A stretch of 64,000 nt of DNA from JANQPX01 sp050633905 (GTDB lineage: Bacteria > Pseudomonadota > Alphaproteobacteria > Geminicoccales > Geminicoccaceae). The DNA lies in assembly GCA_050633905.1 (NCBI GenBank), contig JBOEHJ010000064.1:56289-120288 (forward strand). Direction: 5' to 3'. Below are positions 43,164-52,432 of the stretch, in pieces. The notes beneath the pieces were generated by a model, which did no database searches, was not told the origin of the DNA, and worked only from the letters and a program-made list of their open reading frames with translations. The stretch's first letter is position 1. Each line of letters opens with the position of its first letter. The position numbers and the translations under genes are program-made.

Positions 43164-43179
43164 GAAAGGAGGTGATCCA
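43164..43179 (+). promoter_or_regulatory. Extended Shine-Dalgarno site complementary to the 16S rRNA 3' end
   Basis: GAAAGGAGGTGATCCA is complementary over 16 bases to the standard bacterial 16S rRNA 3' tail. Typical sites match 4-7 bases. The AGGAGG core is 7 bases before the ATG at 43180, ideal spacing for initiation. Confidence 0.85.
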
Positions 43180-43260
43180 ATGTCAAGTGATCTTGGTGCC
43201 ACGTCGATCGGCTCTCGCGCTCACCGTGGACAGAGGAGCAGCCTCTTCTGCTTGCGCTGA
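43180..43260 (+). CDS. 26-codon ORF with a very strong ribosome binding site
   Basis: The ORF begins MSSDLGATSIG and ends SSLFCLR, with a net positive charge and no hydrophobic stretch. Its ribosome binding site is the strongest in the window. A hairpin with seven-base arms (GATTGGA 43270-43276, TCCAATC 43290-43296) and a terminator-like hairpin (43301-43324) follow, and no gene is downstream on this strand, so it looks like a short independent transcript. It could be a leader-type peptide, a dual-function small RNA, or a decoy that binds 30S subunits. No family is recognised. Confidence 0.5.
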   Translation: MSSDLGATSIGSRAHRGQRSSLFCLR

Positions 43261-43300
43261 CGTCGTTCTGATTGGAGCCATCGCGTGTGTCCAATCACGG

Positions 43301-43324
43301 AAAGGCGGCCTTTGTGCCGCCTTT
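43301..43324 (+). terminator. Terminator-like hairpin after the 26-codon ORF
   Basis: AAAGGCGGC (43301-43309) and GCCGCCTTT (43316-43324) pair perfectly around CTTTGT. The trailing sequence is CTTGTTGG, only mildly T-rich, so termination may be partial. Confidence 0.65.
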
Positions 43325-43428
43325 CTTGTTGGCACCGCTCCCCTTCTTTCTTAAATTCTTCCATCGATCAACGACAAAAAGTCTGAAGCAACGGCCTCCA
43401 AGTCGCTTAGGTTGCTGTGATAGATCAT

Positions 43429-44880
43429 CTATTGCACGGCCTTGACACCGGGATAGGCGGCGCGAAAGGCTTGATACGCATCGTCGAATGATGCGCGCTG
43501 ATCCGTGTCAGGCGTGATCGTCTCGCCGAGCGCCGGTGGCGCCATGATGCGTTCCGGCGCATCGCCGGTCGAAGCAGCCATGCCGAGCCTTGCCGCACCG
43601 AGTGCAGCACCGAATTCGCCACCGCTTGGCAAACTGAGCGGAACGCCGAGGATCGTCGCGATCAAACGAAGCCAGTAGCGGGACGCCGTGCCGCCGCCGA
43701 TCGCGATCAGCTGCTCCAGCTTCGCATCGGTGGCGACCAAGGCCTCAAAGCTATCGCGCAATCCAAACGCGACACCTTCAAGGACGGCGCGAACCAAGTC
43801 ATCCCGTGTGGTTTCGGTGGCAAGGCCGGTGAAGGCGCCTCGGATGTCAGCATCATTATGAGGCGTTCGTTCGCCCGAAAGATAGGGCAGGAACCGAACC
43901 CGTCCAGGATTCTGGATCTCATCGCCGAGGGAGGTGGTCAGCTCAGCCGGCGATTGGCCGGTGATGCCCGCAAGCCAGTTCAAGCTGTCGGTCGCGGAAA
44001 GCATGACACCCATCTGATACCAACGCCCCGGAACGGCATGGCAAAACGTATGTACCGCGGTTTCGGGTGCTGGACGGTAACCGTCGCGCGCGGAAAGAAG
44101 AACGCCCGACGTACCGAGTGAGACGAAGCCCTGCCCCTCATCCAACGCGCCGATCCCACAGGCAGCCGCTGCATTGTCGCCCGCACCACCGGCAACCGTG
44201 ACGGTCCCGGACAATCCCCATTTGGAGACGAGATCGGCACGCAGCTCGCCGGCCGCCGCTGCCCCTTCCACCAATCTCGGCATCTGCTCGCGGCGCATAT
44301 GGCTGACATCCAGCAGCCGATCCGACCAATCACGTTTGCCGACATCCAACCAGGAAGTGCCGGCACTGTCCGACATATCGGCGACGCAATCACCAGTCAG
44401 ATAGAGATTCAGATAAGCTGCCGGGAGAAGGACCTTGGCGACCTGATCAAAGATCGCAGGTTCATTACCGCGCACCCATTCCAGCTTGGGTGCGGTGAAG
44501 CCGGGAAAAACGATATTGCCGGACAGTGCCCGCACATGATCGATAGCGTCTAGGCGCGCCGCCTCGGCGTGGGAGCGCGTGTCGTTCCAAAGGATACAGG
44601 GCCTAAGGACATTGCTTGCCACGTCCAGGAGCGTTGCGCCATGCATATGTCCGGCGACACCGATCCCTTTGATATCGGCAAAAGCTGGATAGGTGCCGCG
44701 CATCTCCTCAATGGCCGCTTCAAGAGCATCAATCCAGTCGCTTGGATTTTGTTCCGACCAGCCAGAATGAGGGTGGGAGACGCTGTAGTGACGCTCGGCC
44801 GCACCGGTGGGCCGGCCTTCGTCATCGATGAGCAAGGCACGAAGGCCTGATGTCCCAAGATCAATCCCAAGATAGGCCAT
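43429..44880 (-). CDS. xylB: Xylulokinase
   Basis: A 483-residue FGGY-family kinase. The N-terminus LGIDLGTSGLRALLID is the phosphate-binding loop; GIGVAGHMHGATLLD, the catalytic aspartate region VAGGAGDNAAAACGIGAL and the C-terminal LIAIGGGTASRYWLRL follow. GHMHG in the substrate loop is typical of xylulokinases rather than glycerol or ribulose kinases. It phosphorylates D-xylulose to D-xylulose 5-phosphate. Its ATG directly abuts the TAA of the mannitol-type dehydrogenase gene, so the two form an operon that turns polyols into pentose phosphate or ketose intermediates. Confidence 0.93.
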   Translation of the reverse strand: MAYLGIDLGTSGLRALLIDDEGRPTGAAERHYSVSHPHSGWSEQNPSDWIDALEAAIEEMRGTYPAFADIKGIGVAGHMHGATLLDVASNVLRPCILWNDTRSHAEAARLDAIDHVRALSGNIVFPGFTAPKLEWVRGNEPAIFDQVAKVLLPAAYLNLYLTGDCVADMSDSAGTSWLDVGKRDWSDRLLDVSHMRREQMPRLVEGAAAAGELRADLVSKWGLSGTVTVAGGAGDNAAAACGIGALDEGQGFVSLGTSGVLLSARDGYRPAPETAVHTFCHAVPGRWYQMGVMLSATDSLNWLAGITGQSPAELTTSLGDEIQNPGRVRFLPYLSGERTPHNDADIRGAFTGLATETTRDDLVRAVLEGVAFGLRDSFEALVATDAKLEQLIAIGGGTASRYWLRLIATILGVPLSLPSGGEFGAALGAARLGMAASTGDAPERIMAPPALGETITPDTDQRASFDDAYQAFRAAYPGVKAVQ

Positions 44881-46353
44881 TTAATTCCCCTCAACATACC
44901 GCTTGAGAGCGGCCTCCATGCCATCACGGTAGATCAGCGTAAGCCAGTGCGCGAATGTTTCGGCGAAACGCGGCTCGTCAGCAAGGTTCCCATAGAATTG
45001 CCGCATCTCCAACCAAACTGATGGAGCCTCGCGCGCTTCTTTCGCTTGCCTGGTCAGCATATCCCAAAAAGGATCATTTGGCTCGATCACGCTGCCGTCC
45101 TCACGCGTCCCCTCGCACATCCGTGCCCAGGCGGCCTCGACCAAAGCGAGCCCCTCGATTGGGCCACCGGTTTCGAGCGCGTCGCGCAGTGTCGGCAAGA
45201 TGAAGCCAGTATGGCGAGATGAGCCATCGAAGGCCACGCGCCTGGTCGTGTCGACGATCTTCGGATTGGCAAACCGCCGATTGATCAGGTCGACATATTG
45301 ATCCGGTGTCATGCCTGGAACCGGCGTGACGTGAGGCACGATCTCCTCGAGTTCGACCTTACGAAAGAAAGCGTGAATTGGCGCATGGTTCATGGTCGCC
45401 GCGATGGTGTCGATACCAAGCACTTCAGCGGCGTTCACGATCACCTGATGACCGGCATTGAGGATACGGATTTTCTGGGCCTCATAGCCATGCACATTAT
45501 CCGAGAACATGGCGCTGGCCTTGTCCCAGTCAGGCCGCCCGGCACAAAAAGCATCCTCGATCACCCATTGCCGAAAATTCTCGTGGCTGACGGGAGCTGC
45601 ATCATCGATCCCTAACTCCTCCACCAAGGCTCGGTCCTTGGGTCCAGTCGTCGGTACGATGCAATCGACCATGGAATTGGGAAAGGTCGCGTTGGCCTCG
45701 ATCCAAGCCGCCAGCTGCGGATCGGAGAGGCGTGCAAGCGAAACGACGGTCTGGCGAAGGATCCCACCGTTGCCCTGGAGGTTATCGCAGCTCTGTCCGG
45801 TGAACGGTCCAATGCCGCGATCACACCTGAGCTTAAGGGCGGCGACGATCGCGCCAAAGGCGGTCCGGGGCCTGTCCGGATGAGCGACGTCGTGCTTGAT
45901 ATCAGGATGGTCACTATCGAACCTGCCGGTGACCGGATCGATATAATAGCCGCCCTCGGTCACTGTCAGCGCAACGATGCGGATGGCAGGATCCGCCATC
46001 TGCTTGATCAGCGGGCCATTGCCCTCTTCCACTGGCACATAGTCGATCATCGATCCTACGATCTCGACCGAACTGCTTTTCGGGTCCAACTCAATCAGGG
46101 TCGTCAGATAATCTTGCTCTGCCAGTTTTTCGCGCATCTCGCCGTCATACGCACGAACGCCAGCGCCGATGATCGCCCAATCCTGAGCGAGACCCTGCTG
46201 CATCAGCCGGTGCAGATACCAGGATTGGTGCGCCCGGTGAAAATTGCCAAGCCCGATATGGACGATACCAGACGTCAACGCCGATCGATCATAAGTCGGG
46301 CGCTTGATCTCGTCAGGCAAACGCGCCAACGCAGCGTTGTTGAGTTTGATCAT
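44881..46353 (-). CDS. Mannitol 2-dehydrogenase-family polyol dehydrogenase
   Basis: A 490-residue long-chain dehydrogenase. The NAD-binding segment IVHIGLGNFHRAHQSWYLH and the catalytic signature KIRILNAGHQ (lysine, asparagine and histidine of the K-x-x-x-L-N-x-x-H motif) are clear. Family members oxidise mannitol, arabitol, sorbitol or fructuronate. With xylB downstream, D-arabitol to D-xylulose is as plausible as mannitol to fructose. AAGGA precedes the ATG. A candidate operator at 46391 lies upstream. Confidence 0.9.
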   Translation of the reverse strand: MIKLNNAALARLPDEIKRPTYDRSALTSGIVHIGLGNFHRAHQSWYLHRLMQQGLAQDWAIIGAGVRAYDGEMREKLAEQDYLTTLIELDPKSSSVEIVGSMIDYVPVEEGNGPLIKQMADPAIRIVALTVTEGGYYIDPVTGRFDSDHPDIKHDVAHPDRPRTAFGAIVAALKLRCDRGIGPFTGQSCDNLQGNGGILRQTVVSLARLSDPQLAAWIEANATFPNSMVDCIVPTTGPKDRALVEELGIDDAAPVSHENFRQWVIEDAFCAGRPDWDKASAMFSDNVHGYEAQKIRILNAGHQVIVNAAEVLGIDTIAATMNHAPIHAFFRKVELEEIVPHVTPVPGMTPDQYVDLINRRFANPKIVDTTRRVAFDGSSRHTGFILPTLRDALETGGPIEGLALVEAAWARMCEGTREDGSVIEPNDPFWDMLTRQAKEAREAPSVWLEMRQFYGNLADEPRFAETFAHWLTLIYRDGMEAALKRYVEGN

Positions 46354-46390
46354 CTTTATCGTCCTTAATGCCTGAAGATATCAAATCCTA

Positions 46391-46403
46391 GTGGTGTGAC
46401 CAC
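46391..46403. promoter_or_regulatory. Inverted repeat GTGGT-GTG-ACCAC, candidate GntR/FadR-type operator
   Basis: The core TGGTGTGACCA has the T-G-G-T-N3-A-C-C-A form bound by FadR-subfamily GntR regulators. It lies 38 bases upstream of the polyol dehydrogenase start, where a repressor would overlap the promoter. No GntR gene is in the window. Confidence 0.4.
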
Positions 46404-46597
46404 GTCATTTGCTTGCCCACAGTTATGGCTTGGATTGGCTGTATGCGGCCAAGTTTCCGACGTTGGTAACGGATATAATCGTTCAAGACACATCAAAGAT
46501 CAGCATATCGAACACCAGGAAAGCCCAGTTCACCCTGGCTATATCATTCATCCAACGGAACTGTAGCCATTGTTCTACGAAGTCTGCCCGCCTGTTT

Positions 46598-47650
46598 TCA
46601 TTGCGGTAATTCGATCTGCATTTTGACATCTGACGGCGGCGCAGATGCTGCGATCTCGAAGGCGCGCACACTTTCGTCAAAGGCGAAGGTTCTTGTGATC
46701 AGCGGCTTCACGTCGATGGCGCCCGAACCGAGCATAGCGACGCAGCGTGGGAAAGCGTGGGCGTAACGGAAGATGTTCTCGACCCTGGCTTCGCGCACCA
46801 TGGCAGCCCCCGCGTCATAGCTGATCGGCTCGGCCTGCCCGCCGATCATCACGACACAGCCGCCGGGTGCAAGCGGTTCGAACACTTTTGCCGCCGCCTT
46901 GGGCGAGCCTGTCGCCTCGAACACGACATCAGCGCCCCAGCCACCAGTCTCCGATTTGACCCGGTCGATGACCGAGGAGGATGTGGCGTGGACCGGCGCG
47001 ATCGCAGGCGAAAGGCTTCCCGCAATCTCCAGCTTCTTCTCGGCAAGATCCGTGACGAACACACGCGCGCAGCCCGCCGCAAGTGCCGAGAGTGCGGTCA
47101 CCAGGCCGATGGGTCCAGCCCCCAAGACCACGGCAATATCGCCCGGCTTGATGCGTGCCTTGGTGGCAGCATGAACACCCACAGCAAGGGGTTCGACCAT
47201 CGCCGCTTCGGCAAAGCTGACATGATCCGGCAGTTTGAAGGTGAAGGCTTCGGGATGCACACAAGTCGGGCGAAGAATACCGTGGATCGGAGGGGTTGCC
47301 CAAAAGCGAACAGCTGGGTCGACATTATACATGCCAAGACGCGTCGCTCTGCTGTTGGGGTCCGGAATGCCCGGCTCCATGCAGACGCGGTCACCGTTCT
47401 TTAACGTCGTGACCTCTTCGCCAACCTCGATGACAATACCAGAGGCCTCATGGCCAAGAATCATCGGATCGTTCACCACGAACGGGCCAACCCGGCCATG
47501 GGTGTAGTAATGAACATCCGATCCGCAAATGCCAACCGTGTGGAGTTTGATGCGCACATCACGCGGCCCAAGACTCTCTTCCGCGCGGGCGATCTCAGGG
47601 ACATCGCGGAGCGACAGTTCGTCCTTCTTTTCCAGAACAAGGGACTGCAT
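46598..47650 (-). CDS. Zinc-dependent polyol dehydrogenase (xylitol/sorbitol type)
   Basis: A 350-residue medium-chain dehydrogenase. Catalytic zinc ligands are visible in GICGSDVHYYTHG and GHEASG, and the NAD motif is VVLGAGPIGLVTALSALAAG. The structural-zinc loop has no cysteines (GIPDPNSRATRLGMYNVDP), as in xylitol dehydrogenases that lack the second zinc. It would oxidise xylitol to D-xylulose or sorbitol to fructose, feeding xylB. The frame is open to 47782; the ATG at 47650 fits the family start and has AGGAAAGG upstream. It lies 245 bases before the mannitol-type gene on the same strand. Confidence 0.9.
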   Translation of the reverse strand: MQSLVLEKKDELSLRDVPEIARAEESLGPRDVRIKLHTVGICGSDVHYYTHGRVGPFVVNDPMILGHEASGIVIEVGEEVTTLKNGDRVCMEPGIPDPNSRATRLGMYNVDPAVRFWATPPIHGILRPTCVHPEAFTFKLPDHVSFAEAAMVEPLAVGVHAATKARIKPGDIAVVLGAGPIGLVTALSALAAGCARVFVTDLAEKKLEIAGSLSPAIAPVHATSSSVIDRVKSETGGWGADVVFEATGSPKAAAKVFEPLAPGGCVVMIGGQAEPISYDAGAAMVREARVENIFRYAHAFPRCVAMLGSGAIDVKPLITRTFAFDESVRAFEIAASAPPSDVKMQIELPQ

Positions 47651-48112
47651 GGACCTAACCTTTCCTGATGATGAGGGCGCCCGCGCAGGGGCAATGATGT
47701 TGGTGATCTGAACTGATGAGCCGGGCTGGATGAGGTTGTTCAAGATGAGCGGCAGCGCATTCGAATTCATGACCGTGATCAAGGAACGGCCGAGCCCCTC
47801 TGTTTCGATCCGTGATCATCGACCTATCTCCCTGGCCGGCCCAACGCCTCATTGCTCGACAGCATCGAACTCATATCGATGCGCCACATTTCTTGCTCAT
47901 GACCTTACACTGTCACCGCACAGAAGGTGAGACCCTAGGCAAGACAGGAAAGTTCGTACCCAAAGGCGGTCGGCGCCTGGATGAGAGCGAAAGCTACGAT
48001 CAGCGTTCAGTCATGTCTATCATAACGGTGCAGCAGTCAACGCTCGCCTGCATGACCCATGGTCATGCGGGACAACAACGACGATAGATGGAAAAAATGT
48101 CTGGAGCAAAGT
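47651..48112. other. Intergenic region upstream of the xylitol/sorbitol dehydrogenase gene
   Basis: About 460 bases with no convincing gene. It should contain the dehydrogenase promoter and the 3' flank of tRNA-Asn. An open frame at 47812-48087 has no ribosome binding site or recognised domain. Confidence 0.4.
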
Positions 48113-48188
<76 letters not shown>

Positions 48189-48403
48189 TCACTGAGCAAA
48201 AATGGCTATAGCAGAGGGTAGCGTTGTGAAACAAGCGTATATTGCCGTGCAACGACATTAAAAATCGACATAGGACGAGCGCAACATTCGAAAGAGCTTA
48301 TCAGAGACGAAAAAACGGCGACGTGGATCATCCTCGACGCAACACACCAATCCACAAAATATTGGCTGGAGCGGCGGAACCGCTAGTTCAATGTTGGGGG
48401 AAA

Positions 48404-48477
48404 TGGAGGCCGGAGGCGGAATCGAACCGCCGATCGAGGATTTGCAGTCCCCTGCATTACCACTTTGCTACCCGGCC
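48404..48477 (-). tRNA. tRNA-Cys (GCA)
   Basis: A 74-base cloverleaf on the minus strand. The acceptor GGCCGGG pairs with the 3' CTCCGGCC side, the anticodon loop CTGCAAA carries GCA, the T-loop is GGTTCGATTCC, and the encoded end is TCCA. Confidence 0.96.
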
Positions 48478-48657
48478 AGGCGCGCAACTTATCCATGCAG
48501 AGCATGGCGGTCAATGTCATGCAACGAGAACACACTCAATTACGAATTTCAGCAGGACGATTGCTCGAATGAAATGACGGGTCTATAGTCCCGTCAACTT
48601 TGGATTATCGATCTGGACGCTGGTCGTGACCAGCGCCGATCTGCTTCTGGGCAATTG

Positions 48658-49317
48658 ATGTCGATGGACTTTGCTAAAGCTCGGACCGCGATGGTCGACG
48701 GCCAACTACGGACAAACCGCATCGATGATCCGGCGGTCTTAGCCGCGATGTCCGATGTTCCTCGCGAACGTTTCCTGCCCAAGGCGCTTCACGGTGTAGC
48801 CTATACCGATGAAGACTTGCCGCTGGCGGATGGCCAATTCCTGATTGAACCCTTGGCGCTTGCCCGATTGCTGCAGGCGGCATCCATCCAATCGAGCGAC
48901 GTTGTTTTGGTGGTCGGCTGCACGACCGGTTATGCCGCGGCCGTTGTCTCCAAGCTGGCGGCGACCGTGATTTCCACTTTGACGGATCAAGCCACAGGGG
49001 AACAGATCCAGCCACTGCTGGACGATCTTGAAGCCGACAATGTCGTAACGGCGATTACCGCAGATCCGATCGCTGGCGATGCCGAGCAGGCACCCTTTGA
49101 CGTGATCTTGGTGATCGGCTCGTTGGCCGCATTGCCGACCTCGTTGGTCGATCAGCTCGGTGATCGGGGTCGGATGGTTGCCATCATCGGGGAAGGTCGT
49201 GTTGGAAGAGGCGTGATCACCACTAAAGTCGACGGCGTGGTTGCTAAACGTGTTTTGTTCGATGCGCGCATTCCTGCTCTTGCAGGCGTCGAGCAATCCG
49301 TGGATTTCGCCTTTTGA
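48658..49317 (+). CDS. Protein-L-isoaspartate O-methyltransferase-family protein with a divergent SAM motif
   Basis: A 219-residue protein of the PCMT family: ARTAMVDGQLRTNRIDDPAV and VPRERFLPKALHGVAY are conserved N-terminal parts. The SAM-binding motif, E-I-G-T-G-S-G-Y in active enzymes, reads VVLVVGCTTGYAAAVV, and the later motifs are also weak, so methyltransferase activity is doubtful. This divergent form beside tolC is common in alphaproteobacteria. It overlaps the rhodanese gene, and a normal pcm is present at 57651. Confidence 0.85.
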   Translation: MSMDFAKARTAMVDGQLRTNRIDDPAVLAAMSDVPRERFLPKALHGVAYTDEDLPLADGQFLIEPLALARLLQAASIQSSDVVLVVGCTTGYAAAVVSKLAATVISTLTDQATGEQIQPLLDDLEADNVVTAITADPIAGDAEQAPFDVILVIGSLAALPTSLVDQLGDRGRMVAIIGEGRVGRGVITTKVDGVVAKRVLFDARIPALAGVEQSVDFAF

Positions 49318-49670
49318 ACGGGGTGGGAGAACAGCTTGAGGCGCATTCGAATCCTCTCGAGATGACGCCCCAGGCCTTGGTGGCACTGCTGCTTGAGCAC
49401 AAATCGCACGCAATCTTGGATGTTCGCGAAGCTTGGGAGCTTGACATTTGCGCTCTAAAGGATTGTCTGCATATCCCGCTTGGCGATCTGGCCAGGAGGG
49501 TCGACGAGTTGCCGAGAGATTGTCCCATCGTCGTCGTCTGCCATACGGGGCGCAGATCTTTATTGGCAACCCAGCTTTTGCGGCAACACGGCTTGGTTCA
49601 GGCGGTTAATCTCGAAGGTGGCGTGGAAGCTTGGGCTACCGATATCGATCCAGAGATGCAGCGGTATTGA
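49314..49670 (+). CDS. Rhodanese-domain protein
   Basis: A 118-residue single rhodanese domain: HAILDVREAWELDICAL, HIPLGDL, and the active-site loop VVVCHTGRRSLLA with the catalytic cysteine, then the closing NLEGGVEAW. It would carry sulfur as a persulfide in the cytosol. The TTG start overlaps the stop of the methyltransferase-family gene by four bases; an internal ATG at 49362 is an alternative. It belongs to the tolC block. Confidence 0.9.
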   Translation: MNGVGEQLEAHSNPLEMTPQALVALLLEHKSHAILDVREAWELDICALKDCLHIPLGDLARRVDELPRDCPIVVVCHTGRRSLLATQLLRQHGLVQAVNLEGGVEAWATDIDPEMQRY

Positions 49671-49718
49671 TCATTAATAGCGTGGCGTGATGCGATGCAG
49701 TTGTTGGAGAACAACGTA

Positions 49719-51101
49719 ATGGACCCGAAAGTTGCTGCTGGTGGATGCGTGTCCATCGCCATCGCGCTGATGCTGGGATCCGTAAGCATCAATGACGCGG
49801 CCGCACAATCTCTCGAAGAAGCCTTGGTGTCCGCCTATCTGACCAACCCCGATCTGGAAAGCCAACGTGCAGCGCTAAGAGCAACCGACGAGCTGTTGCC
49901 TCAGGCATTGGCAGGTTGGCGACCAACCCTCCAGCTCGCGACAAGCGCCGAATACTCCGATATCAACAGCCCGGCTGGTGATGGTAACCTTGGTACGATC
50001 GCTAATTCCATTTCCGTTGATCAGAATGTTTATGCGGGCGGTGAAACCGTGGCGAATACGCGCCGCGCTGAGCGCCTGATCCGGTTAGAGCGTTCGCAGC
50101 TGACAGCGGCTGAGCAGGATGTCTTGCTGAGCACCGTCGAGGCCTATACCAGCTTGCTGAACGATCTCGCCGTGCTTGAGTTTGCGAAACAGAATGAAAA
50201 TCGGCTGAAGAGACAATTGCAGGCGACAAGGGATCGGTTTGAGGTCGGCGAGGTGACCCGGACCGACGTGGCCCAGGCTGAAGCAAGTCTCGCCGGTGCT
50301 GCCTCCGAGCGTGTCAGGGCTGCGGGCGCAATCGAGGCGTCCAAAGCAACCTTTCGAAGGGTGATCGGTTTGGAGCCGTCCAGCCTTATTCCGCCGAATG
50401 CCCTAAAAGATTTACCCGAGACCGAACAGGCAGCCCAGCAGCTCGCTGAGTCTTTTAATCCCAATATCTTGGCGGGACAATTTAATCTAGCGGCTGCAAA
50501 AGAGGATGTGTCCGTCGCGGAAGCAAGCCTCTATCCAAGCCTTTCGGTTAACGGTGAATTAACCTATACCGATGAACCGAGCCTGTCGGTGGAGTATCAA
50601 AGTGTCGCGTCGATTGGGGCAACGCTGGCGATTCCGCTCTACCAAGGAGGTGGAGAATATGCGCAAGTTCGACAGAATAAGCAGACCGTGCGGCAGCGCC
50701 AGAGCGATGTCGATTCTGTCTATCGAACGGTCCGCGAAGAGGTGACAAGTGCCTGGCAAGCGTTGATGACAGCTCAATCCAGCATCGTGTCGTTCACGGA
50801 GCAGGTTCGAGCTGCGGAGATTGCTCTCGATGGTTCGAGGCAGGAAGCTTTGGTTGGTCAACGAACCACGCTCGATGTGCTTGACCAGGAGAACGATCTC
50901 TTCCAGGCCGAAGTGGATTTAGTAGGAGCTCAGCGCGATGAAATCGTCGCAAGCTACCGCGTCAAAGCAGCAATTGGGGATTTGACCGCGCAGGCCATCA
51001 ATCTGCCTGTCACCCCTTATAATGTTGAAACTAACTACGAGGACGTCCGCAGTCGGTGGTTCGGATTAGGGGAAGACCCGATTGATGAGCGCCAGAGGTG
51101 A
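49719..51101 (+). CDS. tolC: TolC-family outer membrane efflux channel
   Basis: A 460-residue protein with a signal peptide ending near DAAAQS and the two internally repeated OEP domains of long helices. SLEEALVSAYLTNPDL at the start of the mature chain and RDRFEVGEVTRTDVAQAEA are family hallmarks. It forms a trimeric channel for type I secretion and multidrug efflux; the HlyD protein encoded at 23147 would be a possible partner. ATG at 49719 has GGAGA 8 bases upstream; 49695 is less likely. Confidence 0.92.
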   Translation: MDPKVAAGGCVSIAIALMLGSVSINDAAAQSLEEALVSAYLTNPDLESQRAALRATDELLPQALAGWRPTLQLATSAEYSDINSPAGDGNLGTIANSISVDQNVYAGGETVANTRRAERLIRLERSQLTAAEQDVLLSTVEAYTSLLNDLAVLEFAKQNENRLKRQLQATRDRFEVGEVTRTDVAQAEASLAGAASERVRAAGAIEASKATFRRVIGLEPSSLIPPNALKDLPETEQAAQQLAESFNPNILAGQFNLAAAKEDVSVAEASLYPSLSVNGELTYTDEPSLSVEYQSVASIGATLAIPLYQGGGEYAQVRQNKQTVRQRQSDVDSVYRTVREEVTSAWQALMTAQSSIVSFTEQVRAAEIALDGSRQEALVGQRTTLDVLDQENDLFQAEVDLVGAQRDEIVASYRVKAAIGDLTAQAINLPVTPYNVETNYEDVRSRWFGLGEDPIDERQR

Positions 51102-51179
51102 ATGTCTTGCCTGACACTAAAGACGGTCAAGCTGTCTTAGCAGAAGATCCAAGGGCAAGCCTCCCAAATGGAGAATGAC

Positions 51180-51965
51180 GTGAGTACTCAGCCGAAAGAT
51201 CAAGAACCATCGATGGAGGAGATTCTATCGTCCATCCGCCGTATCATCGCGGATGAAGAGACTGAGGAATCCAAACCCGATGACGAGCTGCAAGGGGAGG
51301 CTGCTGTGGAGAACAGCGGACTCGACGCGCTTGAGATGCTCGATGATGACGATGATGATGACGACGTCGATGATACGACTGATGTGCTCGAGCTGACATC
51401 GGTCGTCGATGATGACGGCGGTATCGTCGAGCTCGATACAAGCTCATCAGCACCAACCACGCTCGAAATCGTCGACGACTCGATCGACGAAGATGATGAT
51501 ATCGAAATCGATGATGACATTCCGTCGATTGAAGATCTTACCGAAACCGACATCGTCGAACCGGAACCGGTTGAGATGTTGCCGGAAATTGACTTGACCC
51601 CGGTCGAGGCTGAGATGCCAGCACCGGAACCCGTTCATACGATGCCCGTTAACACGATAGATGCTGTTACCATTCAGGAGGATGAACCAGCCGTGAGTAC
51701 GAAAAAGGCAGAGAGTGAAGCCCTTCTTTCCACCGGAACCGCTAGCACCACCACCGGTGCTTTCGCGAAGCTGTCCAAGGCATTTCGGCCGACCCCCGTC
51801 GAAGAATCCGTTGCCGACGGTGCTGGCCGCACAGTCGAGCAGTTCATTGAAGACATGGCTCGCCCGATGTTGAAGGATTGGCTCGACGAAAATATGCCGG
51901 CCATTGTCGAGCGTCTGGTGCAAAAAGAGATCCAGAAAATCGCCCGCCGCGCAGAGCTTCTCTAG
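51180..51965 (+). CDS. popZ: Polar organising protein PopZ (DUF2497)
   Basis: A 261-residue protein with the three PopZ parts: an N-terminal helix EPSMEEILSSIRRIIADEE, a long acidic linker including a run of eight aspartates, and the C-terminal oligomerisation helices TVEQFIEDMARPMLKDWLDE and VERLVQKEIQKIARRA. PopZ forms polar condensates that anchor the chromosome origin and cell-cycle regulators in alphaproteobacteria. The start is probably GTG at 51180, since GGAG precedes it; ATG at 51168 is the alternative. The location between tolC and valS is the conserved alphaproteobacterial order. Confidence 0.9.
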   Translation: MSTQPKDQEPSMEEILSSIRRIIADEETEESKPDDELQGEAAVENSGLDALEMLDDDDDDDDVDDTTDVLELTSVVDDDGGIVELDTSSSAPTTLEIVDDSIDEDDDIEIDDDIPSIEDLTETDIVEPEPVEMLPEIDLTPVEAEMPAPEPVHTMPVNTIDAVTIQEDEPAVSTKKAESEALLSTGTASTTTGAFAKLSKAFRPTPVEESVADGAGRTVEQFIEDMARPMLKDWLDENMPAIVERLVQKEIQKIARRAELL

Positions 51966-52432
51966 ACAGATCAGATTGCTTCAAGCGCAGACCATCTCGT
52001 CTGCGCGCCCGCGTCTCGGTGCGGCAGTTTGATAGGGTTTCTGCCGAATTTTTTATGGGTCGGCAGATATTAGCAGGCTGTTTGAAGCGATTGATCGCCG
52101 CCTTCTCAGGAGAAGTTTGGGCAAGCGACAGCTTGCTCCCGTTGGCATGCGCCGCAATGCTTAAGCAAGGCATTTGCACAGGAGGTTCGTGTGCTGGACC
52201 ATGACTGACGTCTGGTGGTGATCGTCAGCCGGGTTTTGCCCTCCACGCCGTCAGCATTTGCCAAATTGCACTCGTCTAGGGTGTGATTTGGCCTTGTGCA
52301 TTGCGATCTCGGCAGGCAGTGATGTCAGTTTTCATCGCCCTAAACTTGCCGTCACCACGGATTTCCCTTATAGCCCAGGGGCGGTGCTCTTCCGCATCGT
52401 TTTTCACATCGGACTATTGGGGTGGTTCAGCA
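51966..52432. other. Intergenic region before valS
   Basis: About 470 bases. The valS frame is open upstream to 52283, but the conserved protein begins at 52433. I see no T-box or strong hairpin, and nothing else can be supported. Confidence 0.4.

Noticed and set aside
43164..43179. Possible fragment of a 16S rRNA gene
   Set aside because: The sequence is the reverse complement of the rRNA 3' tail only for 16 bases and is placed as a ribosome binding site before an ATG; flanks do not resemble rRNA.
47812..48087. 91-codon plus-strand frame between the dehydrogenase and tRNA-Asn
   Set aside because: No ribosome binding site, odd composition, and it lies where the dehydrogenase promoter is expected.
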